DNA from: Paraphysoderma sedebokerense
Lineage: Eukaryota; Blastocladiomycota; Physodermatomycetes; Physodermatales; Physodermataceae
Direction: 5' to 3'
DNA length: 64,000 bases
Assembly: GCA_025602915.1 (NCBI GenBank)
Contig: JAHLJZ010000023.1
Span: 236,654-300,653 of the forward strand
This document shows positions 51,001 through 62,459 of this stretch, piece by piece; position 1 is the stretch's first letter; every line of letters begins with the position of its first letter. Made by a program: the position numbers and the translations under genes. Below the pieces are notes generated by a model. That model searched no databases and was not told the origin of the DNA. It was given only the letters and a program-made list of their open reading frames with translations.

Positions 51001-53380
51001 CTTTGAGAGTATTCTGGCTATTAAAAGTGCCAGGGTATTCAGACCTAGACTTCTTGTATCCGGTATCGAAGGAATGGGGCAAGAGTACATCAGCGGTGCT
51101 GTTCTCTACGGCTTGGAAAAGTGCCATACTGTTGTAATCGGCTTAGATACCGTTGTTGGAGAATTGGTATAGGAAAACTCAATGTTTTTGCTAATTTTGC
51201 AACTCTGCTGACGAAATCGTTTCATATTAATTTAGAATCCGCATCAAAAAATGAAGTCGTTGTTCACACAACTTTTACGACAGAAGCCAAGTATTGCATA
51301 TATTCCTCATATCGACAAATGGTGGACCCTTGCGACCGAAGAGGCGAAAATGGTTCTAGAAACATGTTTAAAAGATCTTAGTCCGCGCGATCAAGTGATG
51401 CTATTCGCCACCTCCCATAGCCCCTTGGATATGCTGCCACTTGAACTTGTGGATTGGTTTACCACCAGGAATGGAATCATTCAAATTGAAAAGCCCACCC
51501 GATCCCAACGCGAGCTATTTTTTAGTATATTATTCAATGAAATAACCAAACCTTTTCCGTCGAGTTACATCGCCGAGATTGATCCAGTAAGCAATGAAGT
51601 CAAGATCAAGAAATCCAAACCAAAAACTGATTCCGCTGTACAAGCACTTCCGGTTGCACCTCAACAAACGACATCAATGGTACGAACTGAAGCTCAAGAA
51701 TCAGCGTTACGAGAATACGAGCAAACTTGGTTGTTTGCACTGCGCAAAGAATTATCGTACTTTATGAACCAAGTTTGGGATGACAGGTCCTTGGAATTCT
51801 TCAGATGGAATGTAGATCAGTATACCCCTCAAGGACCAACTTACTATGACGTTGTCAAACAGCCGATATGTTTTCAAATCATATTGGAGAGGTTGGGAAA
51901 ATGGGAATATTTGAGGCCTCAAGAATTCCTGGAAGATTTTGATCTAATTTTCGAAAATGCAATGGAATGGAGCGAAGTTTATGCGGAATTGAGTGCCGAG
52001 GTTAAAGCGACTTTCGATGACAAGTTCAGAAAATCGATGGATAATTTATTCGTTAGGGTAAGTCGTCGGTTTTTTACGGGACCCTCTTAGCATTTTCAGT
52101 GCCCAAAATGTTTTTGAGCTGAAATTGATACTGATAAATCTTCTTTTTACCGTATAGGCAATGAACTTGGTAAATGATGCGCATGACTTTGTGAATCGTA
52201 AAATCGAGAAAGAAATTGTGGATCGTTGCAAACAGATTTACGATCGCCGTGTGCGAGATGGACTCATCAAACCTAGAAGTGAGTATATCTTCACGTTTAC
52301 TGTTCGGTGTTACCGTACCAGTTCACTGTGCTCTTGCTGGTTCCATTTCGTATTTTTATCTAACGTTTCCATTGATTTCGATTGCGTTCTCATTGCCAGA
52401 GACCAAAATGAAACCTAGAAAAGTGCAATTTAGGGTGATGGGTGCCACTAAACCTGATGATCCTATTGTAGCCCCAGTTATTATTGAGTCTGAAATGCCT
52501 TCTGTCGACTCTAATGTAACGGACGGTGAGATACTCGACACTGAAGTTGACAGCATCGAACAGAACCAGCAAAGCGATGTAACGCATGTCGACGAGATCA
52601 TAATGGAACCCGTACCAGGCTCCAGCACTATGGTAGAAAACGGGGAAATGGAGGTGTCGGCGATAGATAATGCAACTGTAAGTAGCGAAACGGAGTCGCC
52701 GGTGATAAACGGAAATGTCGCAATGGATGTTGAAACGGTCATTGAGATAAGTGAGGGGGCAAAAGAAGTTCAGGACGCTGCGGATAGTATTCTGAATGAT
52801 GAAATCGATGAACCCTGCCCCAGCGTGGAAGTAATCACTGATTCACAACATGAGGATAAAAATGCAGCGAAAGGAGGGGAAGCTGCTGCTGAAATATCGG
52901 AGACGAGCAGCAGTATACGAGGTTCTTTTTCTTGCGTTCCTTCTCGTATCGATGTTTGCAAGTCGCACTGATTCTAGAACATAAAATCTAGAGCCATTCA
53001 TTGAACCTGAAATTCAACCTCAAACCGTTCCATTACCAGAAGTTGTGTATTCACAAACAAAACTCGAGGAGTTTAGAAATGTATTATTAGATTCAACAGA
53101 AGGGAACCACTTCACAATTGAGGCGTTGGAACAGTTGATGAGCGAGTTGATGTCAGAAGTCGACAGATGGAAGTTAAAAATTGAGCGAGATGATGTTTGG
53201 AAGGTTTGATTTCAAATTTGATTTGATTTGAAGCTGAAAGTTTGCGTCAGTATACTGACCATGCAAACATAGAATCTGTTTGGGATTCTTCAGACTTTCC
53301 AGACGTCATTAATTGAACGAAGCTCTCGCACGAAATTACAACGCTTCACCCAACTGGACGATAATGACGAAGATATGTGA
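48001..53380 (+). CDS. YTA7: ATAD2/Yta7/Abo1-type AAA+ ATPase with bromodomain
   Basis: Fourteen exons (48001-49158, 49233-49380, 49452-49523, 49618-49701, 49798-50007, 50114-50263, 50342-50520, 50586-50718, 50790-51166, 51236-52057, 52158-52278, 52400-52921, 52992-53203, 53273-53380); 1431 residues, phases closing. The first 386 residues are acidic and Arg-rich, as in histone-binding N-termini. AAA1 at about 440-700 has [15 protein letters not shown] (Walker A), IIFFDEIDGLAP (Walker B) and [13 protein letters not shown] (Arg finger). A degenerate second AAA module follows ([17 protein letters not shown]). The bromodomain is at about 990-1095 (WDVVKQP-type ZA loop reads [11 protein letters not shown]). 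The acetyl-lysine-binding region reads [11 protein letters not shown] instead of an NxxxYN form. It should remodel or load histones H3-H4 in chromatin. Confidence 0.95.
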
Positions 53381-53879
53381 ATTAAGCAGGTATGGTGAAA
53401 TTGTTGTATAGCACACATATGTGTAAAATCACTTGACTCGGAACTTGGACTTTGTTGGGTTCGATGAGTATATTTGAGAATCGACTCGGGTGGACGATCC
53501 TATTACACATGTAAATCATCAATATTTGTAAACATTGCTGTTAAAATCATATGCCAGCATGCACAAGTTTTTACCCCTTTGACGTTATCCTTTGTGATTT
53601 TGTTTCAATTTGCAACATAAACCTGACGAAAATTCATCACTTGAAACAATTACAACAGATTGCTAACAAATACAAAGTATAGCAAGAATTAGCTGTCTTC
53701 ATGTGACGTTAGGGATGGGGAGCCAATTATGAAAATTCTGAATATTTTTGAGATTCGATTGTTCTGGTTTTGGTCGTTCGCATTGTGTTGCTGTATATTT
53801 TGGCACACCGCGTGTCAGGGACAATTTCGTCAACATGGCGATTCAAACGGACGGTGCAAAGCGATCATAAAAAGGAGGA
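53381..53879. other. Intergenic region
   Basis: This 500-base spacer lies between tandem plus-strand genes. A frame beginning at 53729 overlaps the first phosphatase exon in another frame and is rejected. No feature visible. Confidence 0.5.
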
Positions 53880-55419
53880 ATGTCGAAATTAGTTCGTCTT
53901 GGTCTCTTTTTATTACAATTTCCAGTTGATTGATATTGCACGCTATGTCACTATTTTCATTATACCTTTGTGCATTAATTTCATTCGCTCGCTTTCAGTC
54001 GTCTATGCAGTCCCCCGTCGGACCTCTGAGGGTTCTTGCACCGGTTCATCCAATGGACCCAAAATATTCAAAATGGGTAGATGAACTACAGATATTAAGA
54101 AGCCAGAGCCAGCGTCCCAGCATCAAATACGGTTAGATTTTTCTTTCTTCAATGTAGCATTCTCCGCATCTGATTAACTAAATTATTGTCTAATAGATTT
54201 GGTGGGAGCGGCATTTTGCAAAGGAAAACATGAGATGCCCCCGTCACAGTTACCCATAAAGATGGATCCGAAATGTGGTGAAGATGCTTATTTCATAAAA
54301 AACGATGATGATCATCTCTACTTCGGTGTTGCAGATGGAGTTGGTGGCTGGGCCACAGATAGCAAAGGCGAGATATCGTCACGAGATTTCAGCTGGTCCT
54401 TAATGAATCAGTATGCCCCGTTTTATTTCAACTGATTTAGTTTGAACTTCATTGACTTTATATGCTTTCAGTTGTCGTGACTCTTCCGGACCTGAATTTT
54501 CCCCAAAGAAGATCCTAGACTTGGGTTACCAGAAATTGCGGAACAGTGGGATATTGAAAGGAGGATCATCTACAGCGGTCATATTAGATTTCAATAAGAA
54601 AACTGTATGAATCATTCTTTCTTGTTCAAACGTTTGTGCGGGCGGTTGGATCTAACAAATCTCCAAAGGGACAACTCTCAACTGCGAATCTGGGCGACAG
54701 CGGCTACATCATTATTCGTGATGGAAGAGTCGCATTTAAGTCGGTGGAAATGCAACATTACTTTAATTGGTGAGTAAGAATTTATTTGAAAAAAGGCATT
54801 TCAGACACCAATCATTAATGTATTTGCGAAAAGCCCATATCAACTTTCGTTAAAGCCAGGCGATTTGCCCCGCAATGCATACGAAACTACACATCAGTTA
54901 GTTCCAAATGACAGTGAGTCAAGTCATGTATGATCGCGCTTCCTGGATCATCCAATTAACTCTAACAATTCTGTTTGTTGCATTAAAGTTGTGATTGCTG
55001 CCACAGATGGTAATACGGATATTCTTTAGGTTGGCAACAAATCACATTTGAATTTTAACCATGTATCTCCTTATAGGGTTATTCGATAATTTATATGAGG
55101 AAGATATATTGCGCATTGTCAAGCAAGAAATGGCTAAGATAACCACCAAACCCGATCGTCAGGCGCTTCACAGTATAATGGATGATTTCACTGTATGGTT
55201 AACTCTGCAGGCTCGAAGAAATATGTTAAATGAAAATCGGCTTTCCCCTTTTACGGAGAATTACAACCGGGAGCACGGCACTGATGAGCGTGGTTTGTAT
55301 TCAGATATTCTTATAGAATTTTTTTATGTTCACTAATTTTTTCTTTGACGTAATTTTATGAAAATGTAGGTGGGAAATTAGACGATGTAACGGTGCTTGC
55401 CTTCACGGTTCAAAACTAG
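53880..55419 (+). CDS. PTC7: PP2C-family protein phosphatase, PTC7/PPTC7-like
   Basis: Nine exons: 53880-53924, 53999-54131, 54197-54410, 54472-54604, 54669-54769, 54834-54913, 54989-55009, 55077-55292, 55370-55419; 330 residues. The start at 53880 gives MSKLVRLGLFLLQFP, a basic-hydrophobic leader that fits a mitochondrial targeting peptide. PP2C metal and phosphate motifs are in order: CGEDAYF, VADGVGGW, GGSSTAVILDF, TANLGDSGY, IAATDG/LFDNL and KLDDVTVLAF. The NCPYQLSLKPGDLPRNA segment is specific to PTC7-type enzymes. In yeast, Ptc7 dephosphorylates mitochondrial proteins including Coq7 of coenzyme Q synthesis. The 3' exon follows a GTTTGT donor. The first exon is the least certain part. 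Confidence 0.92.
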
Positions 55420-55954
55420 GAGCAATAGATTGATCATTAGCGTCTTCAAGGGAATTTAAAATCACGTCGTCATTATGTATATATGTTCTGGTCATCGTTT
55501 GGCTTCTCATAAATTGTGAAATATATGTATTTACCACTTCGCCCGAGCCGAAGTATGATCCTCATGAGGATCTTAGCTAACATCTGATCCACGCAGATAT
55601 AAAAGATAATCATTATCTTTTTTCTTGAAAATAATAAAAATAGTCGTAGCGTAAATATGACGGCTCAGAAAGAGTCGCACCTCTGCGTCGTTCGCGGTGG
55701 TTTGAAAGAAGCAACGCATCGTTGAGCCCGTTTTATTTTTGGTTTCGGATCATTTGTTCAGTCCTAAAATACATCCACGCTATTTTAATTTGGACAATAT
55801 TTTCCCCTTACCCCGTTGTCACATATTTCCATTTGTGAACGTAGTTTGTCATGTTTCTAGGAGAACTATATGACGAAGGCGGATTCCAACCTGAATAAAT
55901 TCAGAGATTCAAAGTCTTCTGAAATCTCAACTCATACGAGACCACATAACAGAA
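55420..55954. other. Intergenic region
   Basis: This spacer of about 530 bases lies between two plus-strand genes. It includes AT-rich 3' flank and promoter. No gene or repeat recognised. Confidence 0.5.
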
Positions 55955-56817
55955 ATGCAGTCCTCACTTCTATATTCGATTACCATACTTTTCTTTCTCG
56001 CCACCATCATTTTTGCCGCACCAGCCGGCGAAGGTAAATGCAATATCTTTCCCATGTGTGTTGAGTCGTTGACACCCAACTAAACCGAATAAGAACATTT
56101 TTGCTTATTGTCGCATCATTCTTTTAAATGCTTTCGCAATGTTAATCAGATCAATCAGATTCCCATAATTATATCAAATTCATTAAACCGAATAAATATA
56201 CCGTTTGGAAAGTCGGCGAAAAGGTTTCGATTGAACTACTGACGGCTGGAGTCAAAGAATCCAAGGTACTAAAAGTATTTCAACCCATGTGTCCGTAATT
56301 GCCAAGCTGACTTATCTATGACATTATCTTTCAGTCCACTATTGAATTTAAGATATACCCAAATAAACGCTTAGCTATCCCGATCATTACTTCCCCCTCC
56401 ACCACACAGGATGTTTTACGAGATGTTAAAGATAATGGTCGGCTTTCACCTCCCGGAAACGGAAAAGGCACAGTGTCTTGGGTGATCTCAGAATATTTTG
56501 GGACAGGTACAGTTCTGCTTTTATAACGCTATTTGAACTGTACTTACCACTTTCGTACAGGAAAATATCGATTGGAATGTAAGACGACTGGACACCGAGG
56601 TCGCAATCTCCAAGCGTTGTCAGAACCCTTCACTATTGAAAATCCTCGAGACCCATTTCCCACAACAGATTCTGATTCAAATTCTTCCTCATGGGTGTCG
56701 GTCACCTTACCTGATATAGAAGATCGGGATGGGAAGGCAGATGAGGAGTGGGAACCTATGACAGATGGCAAAGAGGACGATGTTGTAATAGAGGATGATT
56801 TCGTCGTAGTCAAGTAA
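55955..56817 (+). CDS. Secreted Kre9/Knh1-like (PF10342-type) protein with acidic C-terminus
   Basis: Four exons: 55955-56033, 56159-56265, 56335-56506, 56561-56817; 204 residues. The signal peptide MQSSLLYSITILFFLATIIF ends at AAPA. The domain has the typical opening FIKPNKYTVWKVGEKVSIEL (an IxxPxxGxxWxxGxxxxIxW-like pattern), a central TV-SWVISEY strand and the closing GKYRLECKTT, SEPFTIEN. Such immunoglobulin-like domains occur in fungal cell-wall assembly proteins. Instead of a Ser/Thr-rich GPI tail, the last 60 residues are acidic (DIEDRDGKADEEWEP, EDDVVIEDDFVV). No GPI signal is seen, so it is probably soluble and extracellular. Its precise role in wall assembly is inferred. Confidence 0.82.
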
Positions 56818-57897
56818 TTTATGACATAGTGGAATAAGAACATAATTGAAGAAGTTTATTTTCAGAACCAAACACCATCATACTAGAGAAGAAAACTGTT
56901 TGCCGTCCAAAAGTCTCTCAACCAATCGCTGTGATACCGGAGGGACGAACGATATAGACCATTGATGAACTATCTGGCACTTTCTGCGTCTCAGTGAGAG
57001 GAATTGATTCCAACTTGATATGACTGGAAACGTTGAAGACAAACTGCTTGACGTTCTTGTAAATTACCTAACCTAACAGTCATAACATAATTTATTTGTC
57101 TGTGACAATGAGTGAAGATTTTTGAAATACATAGCTACATGCTAAGTTCCTTGTATTATGAACTGGTCAGCAGTTACAATTAACAGTTGTATCTCTCATC
57201 GTACGCAGCAACCTGAAAACCTCACGGTTCGATGCTCGATGTTCGCCGTTCGGTCACGGAAACGACGATCGGTAGTTATGAATGTTATGAAATATCCGTC
57301 AGCGGAGGTCGACGAACTCAATTGAATCATTACGGTTCATCTGGGTCATGACTCAATGACTCATTACTGATGAAGAAAAATGTAAAACAGTACACACTAC
57401 ACTGTACAGAGTTGGCATTTGCTACCCCTGTTCCCCTGCCTCCCTAGTAATGACATCATTTGACAGGACTGACAATTCGTTTGTCTCCATCATATGAGGC
57501 ACGAAATGGAAGATTCCACAGAATAGCTGCAGAATAGTCGTGTTATGTGTGTCATGTACTATGTCGCTATCCGCGGAACCAGCGGAACCTCACTTGAATG
57601 CCCTTTAGATATCTCCCAAGTCCGCGGGTGCCTGGAGAATGCGCCTTCCTGTTGTTAGCACCATCGGAAAGTCCGCCTTCCCCTGATTTCTCATTGTTGT
57701 GGGATGGGAGAGATATCTTTACCCTTTCACACATTTTCCGCTCCTGTAAGGGTTAGAGAGTTGGAGGTTGGAAGTTGGAACTTAAGTCGTCGAAAGAAGT
57801 TACGTCGCTTTCACAAAGTTGCTATCTATCACCATCAACCGTCCATAAAAAACCATTTTCTTGAACCAACTGATATTGAGATCAATTTTTCTTAATT
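56818..57897. other. Intergenic region, about 1.1 kb
   Basis: Spacer upstream of receptor 2. It has a short CCTAACCTAAC tract (about 57068-57078), the reverse of the TTAGG tracts elsewhere. A frame at 57704-57895 ends just before the receptor start and has no support. Confidence 0.45.
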
Positions 57898-60800
57898 ATG
57901 AAGCTGGCATTGAAGTCTGTGGTATTGCTGTTAATTACCACATTGGCTCTGTCTGTCCTTTCTGTTCAAGGTTTGAATTCTCGCGTCTGAACTCCTAGAA
58001 ATGCCGTACAAGTAATAATTATGCTAATTATTGCTCAATAGGCGCAAGACCCAATGTTAGAGTGCTGTTACTTCCTCTTTTTGAAAATTACACCGCCGAA
58101 GCCAACGTTCTGAAAAATTTGACGACAACCTGGTCAAATGAAAATGAAATTGACATTGAAATAGAATTTTCGGTTTGCATTCATCCTCTATTTTATATTA
58201 GTATTGGCATTTGGCATACTCAAATATTGACCTTCTTTCAAACATTTTTCAGAACACACTTTTAGTAACTGGTAATAATCTTTTTCTTGTCCCCCTCATC
58301 GTCAGATTAACTGACAAGAATCCATCGACATTTAACACTTAACAGAGTATCTCGCGTTGCTGAATTTGTATTTGCCGACTCTCAAATCCGACCAATATGA
58401 CCTGGTATTGTCGCTTTTAAGCCTCAACTTTTTCACATTACTTTTCTGACAAAAGGATTCTACTTAAAATCTACTGTTAGTTCCAAATGGACACAATTTG
58501 GCCTGGTGATTTTATAGACTACGTCCAACCACTCAATGACTTGGTTTCGAAATCTCATTTGAGTACACACGACCAAAATGCACTTGAAGGATGTATGGTC
58601 AAAGGAAACTTGTGAGTTATTTTAGATTTATTTTTTTTATCTTTAGGTATTCTCATCATTCATATTATACACTAAACATGAAACGATCTTTGGTGTTCTT
58701 GCAATCAATTCAGAGTGGCCATACCATTTTTCGGAGATTACGGTATCTTTTATTATCGAAAGGATCTTCTGACCAAGTATAATTACTCTGAACCTCCCAA
58801 AACATGGGATAAACTGGAAGAAATGGTTACCACGATCCGTGCCGGTGAGAAAAATTCTACGCTCCATGGCCTTGTGACTCAGTTGAAGCCATATGAAGGT
58901 GATTTCTGCAGCTCGCCACTCTGATATAGAAAGCAATCTAACACTACGATGAAGGTCTCGTTTGTAACGTGATGGAATGGCTTCGAGGTGGCAATTTCGG
59001 TACCATTGTTGAAAGAGATACCACCATATCAATTCAACCTAATCATCCGTACTACCCTGGTGTTTTGAACATGTATAAAAGATGGCGCCGTTGGATTGTT
59101 GATCAGGTAAGAGGTATAATAAGGCTTAGGGAACAGCAGCAACTAATGTATCTCTGTGTAGATTGTTGCCCCAGATTCCATCACAGGAACAGAGATCCCC
59201 TCCCTGGATATGTGGTTAAAGGGCTCTGCTATTTTTATGCGTAATTGGTACATGTCAATTGTGTATTTGTTTAACGATTATGTGCTTATGATGGTTCGTT
59301 TTCCTTAACTATTTTCAGGCCATTCGCCATTAAGCAAACAAACGAAAAGGCTACATTCCCGCCAAGTGCTTGGGGATTCACAACGAGCCCCGCTGAGAAG
59401 TACGTTCTGCTTGTTCTCACTTTGAACCAAAATTAACTGATTTAAACATAATTTCTTATCAACTACAGGGAAGGCTTAACGGGCGGCTCAACACTTGGTG
59501 GCTCTGTCCTTGTCCTCAACAAGTACTCAAAGAATGTCACAGCGGCAGCTAAGGTTTTGGAATTCCTCACATCTAAAGAAGTTCAGAAGGCTCGATTTCT
59601 GGCCTTTGGACAACTGCCAACCATCAAAGACTTGTTTAAAGGTTTGTATCGATTTTTCACATTGATTTCTTAGGTTGATGGGATTAATGAATATTCGATA
59701 TTTAGACTCCGAAGTGTGTAACGCCTTAGGTAATTGTGAACTCTGGAGCAGCATCAACGTTGTTCCCCGGCCATCATCATTCTGTGCACCCAAGTACGCT
59801 CAAGTGGCTGAAAAAGTCTACACCCATACTGCGGACATTATTCGAGGATACAAGCAGCCTGAAGCAGGGCTCAGTCTCATGTCTAAAGAAATCGCCAGCA
59901 TTCTCCAAATTGATGTTCTTGGCGCTCCAGTATACATTAAATGGGATGAACCTCTTGGCATATTATTCTTGACTTTGACCTCAATTTGCCTGGTCGCAAT
60001 TGTGGTCATCGGAATCATATTGATGTTATCCTACAAAAACCCTGCGATTCAAAGATACTCACCAATGTTCATGGTTGCTATGTTGGCGGGTTTGTCTCTT
60101 ATATATGCAAGCATGTTTACGTATGTTGGGGTGCCAACATCGTCCACATGCAAGAGCCAGCCACTATTATTGGCTTATGGTTTTGGTCTTACAATGTCCG
60201 CCCTACTTGGTAAGAAGTAAATCGTGTCTTAAAGTTTGAGAGTTAAACTAAATCATTTTCCTTCACATTGAAAAAAACAGTGAAAAATTGGAGGTATGTC
60301 ATAAAATTGTTCAAATTCCTTATCTTTTGATATTATTTCATACTAAATCGCCACTCAATTTCTTGTAGAATTTTCAAAATATTCAACAACAAATATACGA
60401 ACATTAAAAATATTCAAAACGAGGATTTATTCTTAAGAATTTTTGCCGTGCTATTGATAGAAACTGTTCTTCTCGTTATCTGGATGGTATATGATCCGCC
60501 TAAACCGGTTTATTTAAATCTGGAGACTGCTCGATTTTGGACTTGCCAATCAAGTGATGCTACATTTAATCAGGCGATGACTATTGCATTGATGGTGTTT
60601 AATGGGATCCAAGTCCTGGTATGAATGGTTTAAACAATCAATCGTTCTTGAATTGTCTCTCATGACTTTTTTAAACCAGTTTGGTGTCTGGCTTGCATAT
60701 CAAACTCGAAATGCCTCCGCAAGATTTGGGGAAAGTAAATCAATTGGTATGTTTTTTCATAAAGATGCGTCATTTTATCAGCATGTGTCTTACAGCATCT

Positions 60801-61538
60801 ACGTTACGTAGCTATTGGAACATATAATATATTTTTATGTGGTGTTATCCTTGTTCCCCTTGTATACACAGACACCCTGGGAATTCAATTCCAATTCGTC
60901 TTTCGCTCAATTTTGATCCTAGTGCCAAGCAGCACTCTTCTCTTTTTATTTTTTATCCCCGTAATTTACAGACTGCAACACTCAAATGTTACTGGAAGTC
61001 AAACTCTTAAATCTGGTTCAAGCAGTCACCCTGTCTCTGGTCCTTCAGTAGCGTATTCAACTGTATCAACTGCAGCGAAAGACGGCGCTTATCGAAAAGG
61101 TATGATGGCGTACCGCCATGCTAAGAGCGAATTCTGGTTGCGGTCAGCAGCTTGGAACAATGCACTAGTTTGCTATGTAATCCCAGAAAAAGTACTGGTT
61201 TTAGGCAATCCTGACTCTAAGGTAAATTGAAAAATTGACGCATTCGTTGTCTTTGGGCTTCGGCGTAAACACAAGTCCTAATGAAACCTATATTTACTAC
61301 TTAGGTCACCTTTGCTGGTCATGTCATCCTCCTTAAATCAATAAGCTGTACAATCGTTAGTACTCAAGACGAATATATCTTCCGTGCCGTTATCAACGGA
61401 ACAATATTCGAATTTCAAACGGGCACAATGGCCGAAATGGAAGAATGGATAGCAACTTTCAAACAGTTTGTGCCGGTATCCAAAGTTTCCGCTGCACTTA
61501 TGGCGGGTCCATCAACAGAGTTGTCATCAGTACTCTGA
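57898..61538 (+). CDS. Solute-binding-protein/7TM receptor, class C (GABA-B-like), receptor 2
   Basis: Sixteen exons (57898-57970 ... 61305-61538), 865 residues; boundaries near 58346 and 58481 may be off by one. The signal peptide starts MKLALKSVVLLLITTLAL. The extracellular region is a sugar-type solute-binding protein (MalE-like): QMDTIWPGDFID, VAIPFFGDYGIFYYRKDLL, then EPPKTWDKLEEM, and GGSTLGGSVLVLN. It joins directly, without an EGF module, to a class C 7TM domain starting at about 59950 (GILFLTLTSICLVAIVVIGI). KNWRIFKIFNN and PPKPVYLNLE mark loops typical of GABA-B-like receptors. The C-tail (from 61230) has PH-like strands ending MEEWIATFKQFV. It probably senses an extracellular carbohydrate or osmolyte and signals through G proteins. 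Exon 10 has a GTTTGT donor. Confidence 0.88.
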
Positions 61539-61875
61539 TTTTTTGTAAAATAATTATATTATTCATGAACTAAATATTAAATATACAGTTTGCTATTTTC
61601 AATTTTTAAGTAAGGAATAATTTTAGTGGATGGGAAAGTACTTCATCATACGACTTACGATTTACGACTGTACAATGTATAGATTTCGAAGTGCCTAACG
61701 TAATTGGAGAATATATTTATTATACATATGCGACGTGGTACTGTCGGGAGAGCATCGCGGTACTCTTATGAAGACCCCGTTGCATGCAAACTCGATTGCC
61801 AACGCATTACTTGAACTCTTGATAAGTAGACCAATAAAGCTTTGCAATGAAGAACCGAGTTGCCGCTGACGTATT

Positions 61876-62000
61876 TAGGTTAGGTTAGGGGGTTTAAAAT
61901 TAAGTTTATTTCCCTCCATATTAAGGGATGGTCTTAGCAAGGTATCAGATAGGTACATATCCTTAGCATCAGATAGGTTAGGTTAGGTTAAAATGGCGAA
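61876..62000. repeat. Interstitial TTAGG tracts
   Basis: Two short runs of TTAGG repeat units are visible: about 61877-61893 (three units, then GGG) and about 61975-61990 (three units). The same tract with a similar flank occurs at about 28605-28622, and inverted at about 57068-57078. Confidence 0.6.
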
Positions 62001-62240
62001 ACTCAGAAAATTCAATAACAGGAGACAAATCGATGACTAAACTAAAGCGAGTCTCTCCAGTTAGGGGAATTAAACCAGGTTTTATTGTCCTTGAAAAAGG
62101 TACATATCCTTAGCATCAGATAGGTACATATCCTCAACCACACAAATCGGATCCTTAGCATCAGATAGGAGGAATACAACTGGATAGGTACATATCCTCA
62201 ACCACACAAATCGGATCCTTAGCATCAGATAGTCTTGCTT
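61950..62240. repeat. Short direct repeats with CCTTAGCATCAGATAG unit
   Basis: The string CCTTAGCATCAGATAG occurs four times (about 61961, 62109, 62153, 62218). A longer unit beginning TAGGTACATATCCTCAACCA is present twice at 62121 and 62185, exactly 64 bases apart, which marks a recent tandem duplication. Confidence 0.8.
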
Positions 62241-62459
62241 CAAGAAGCTCAATTTCGTCCAAGAGGGCATTCTTTTCCTTCAAATGTTTTTTTTTCCACA
62301 GGTGTGGAATATGTGAAGTCGATTAATGAAGTAGAGGTTTCGAGGATGAGTCGGATAGAATCAACCACGTCATATCGGCATGTGGTTAGGATGTCGTTTC
62401 ATATTTGCGTAAAAAGAAAATGCCACTTTTATCGCCAGATTGTCAAATATACAAATAAT

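Noticed and set aside
53729-53929. 66-codon frame starting with a hydrophobic stretch
   Set aside because: Overlaps the first PTC7 exon in another frame and cannot be spliced in phase to exon 2 with a good donor.
61876-61990. True telomere end
   Set aside because: Only a few TTAGG units, internal, and followed by 2 kb of other sequence.
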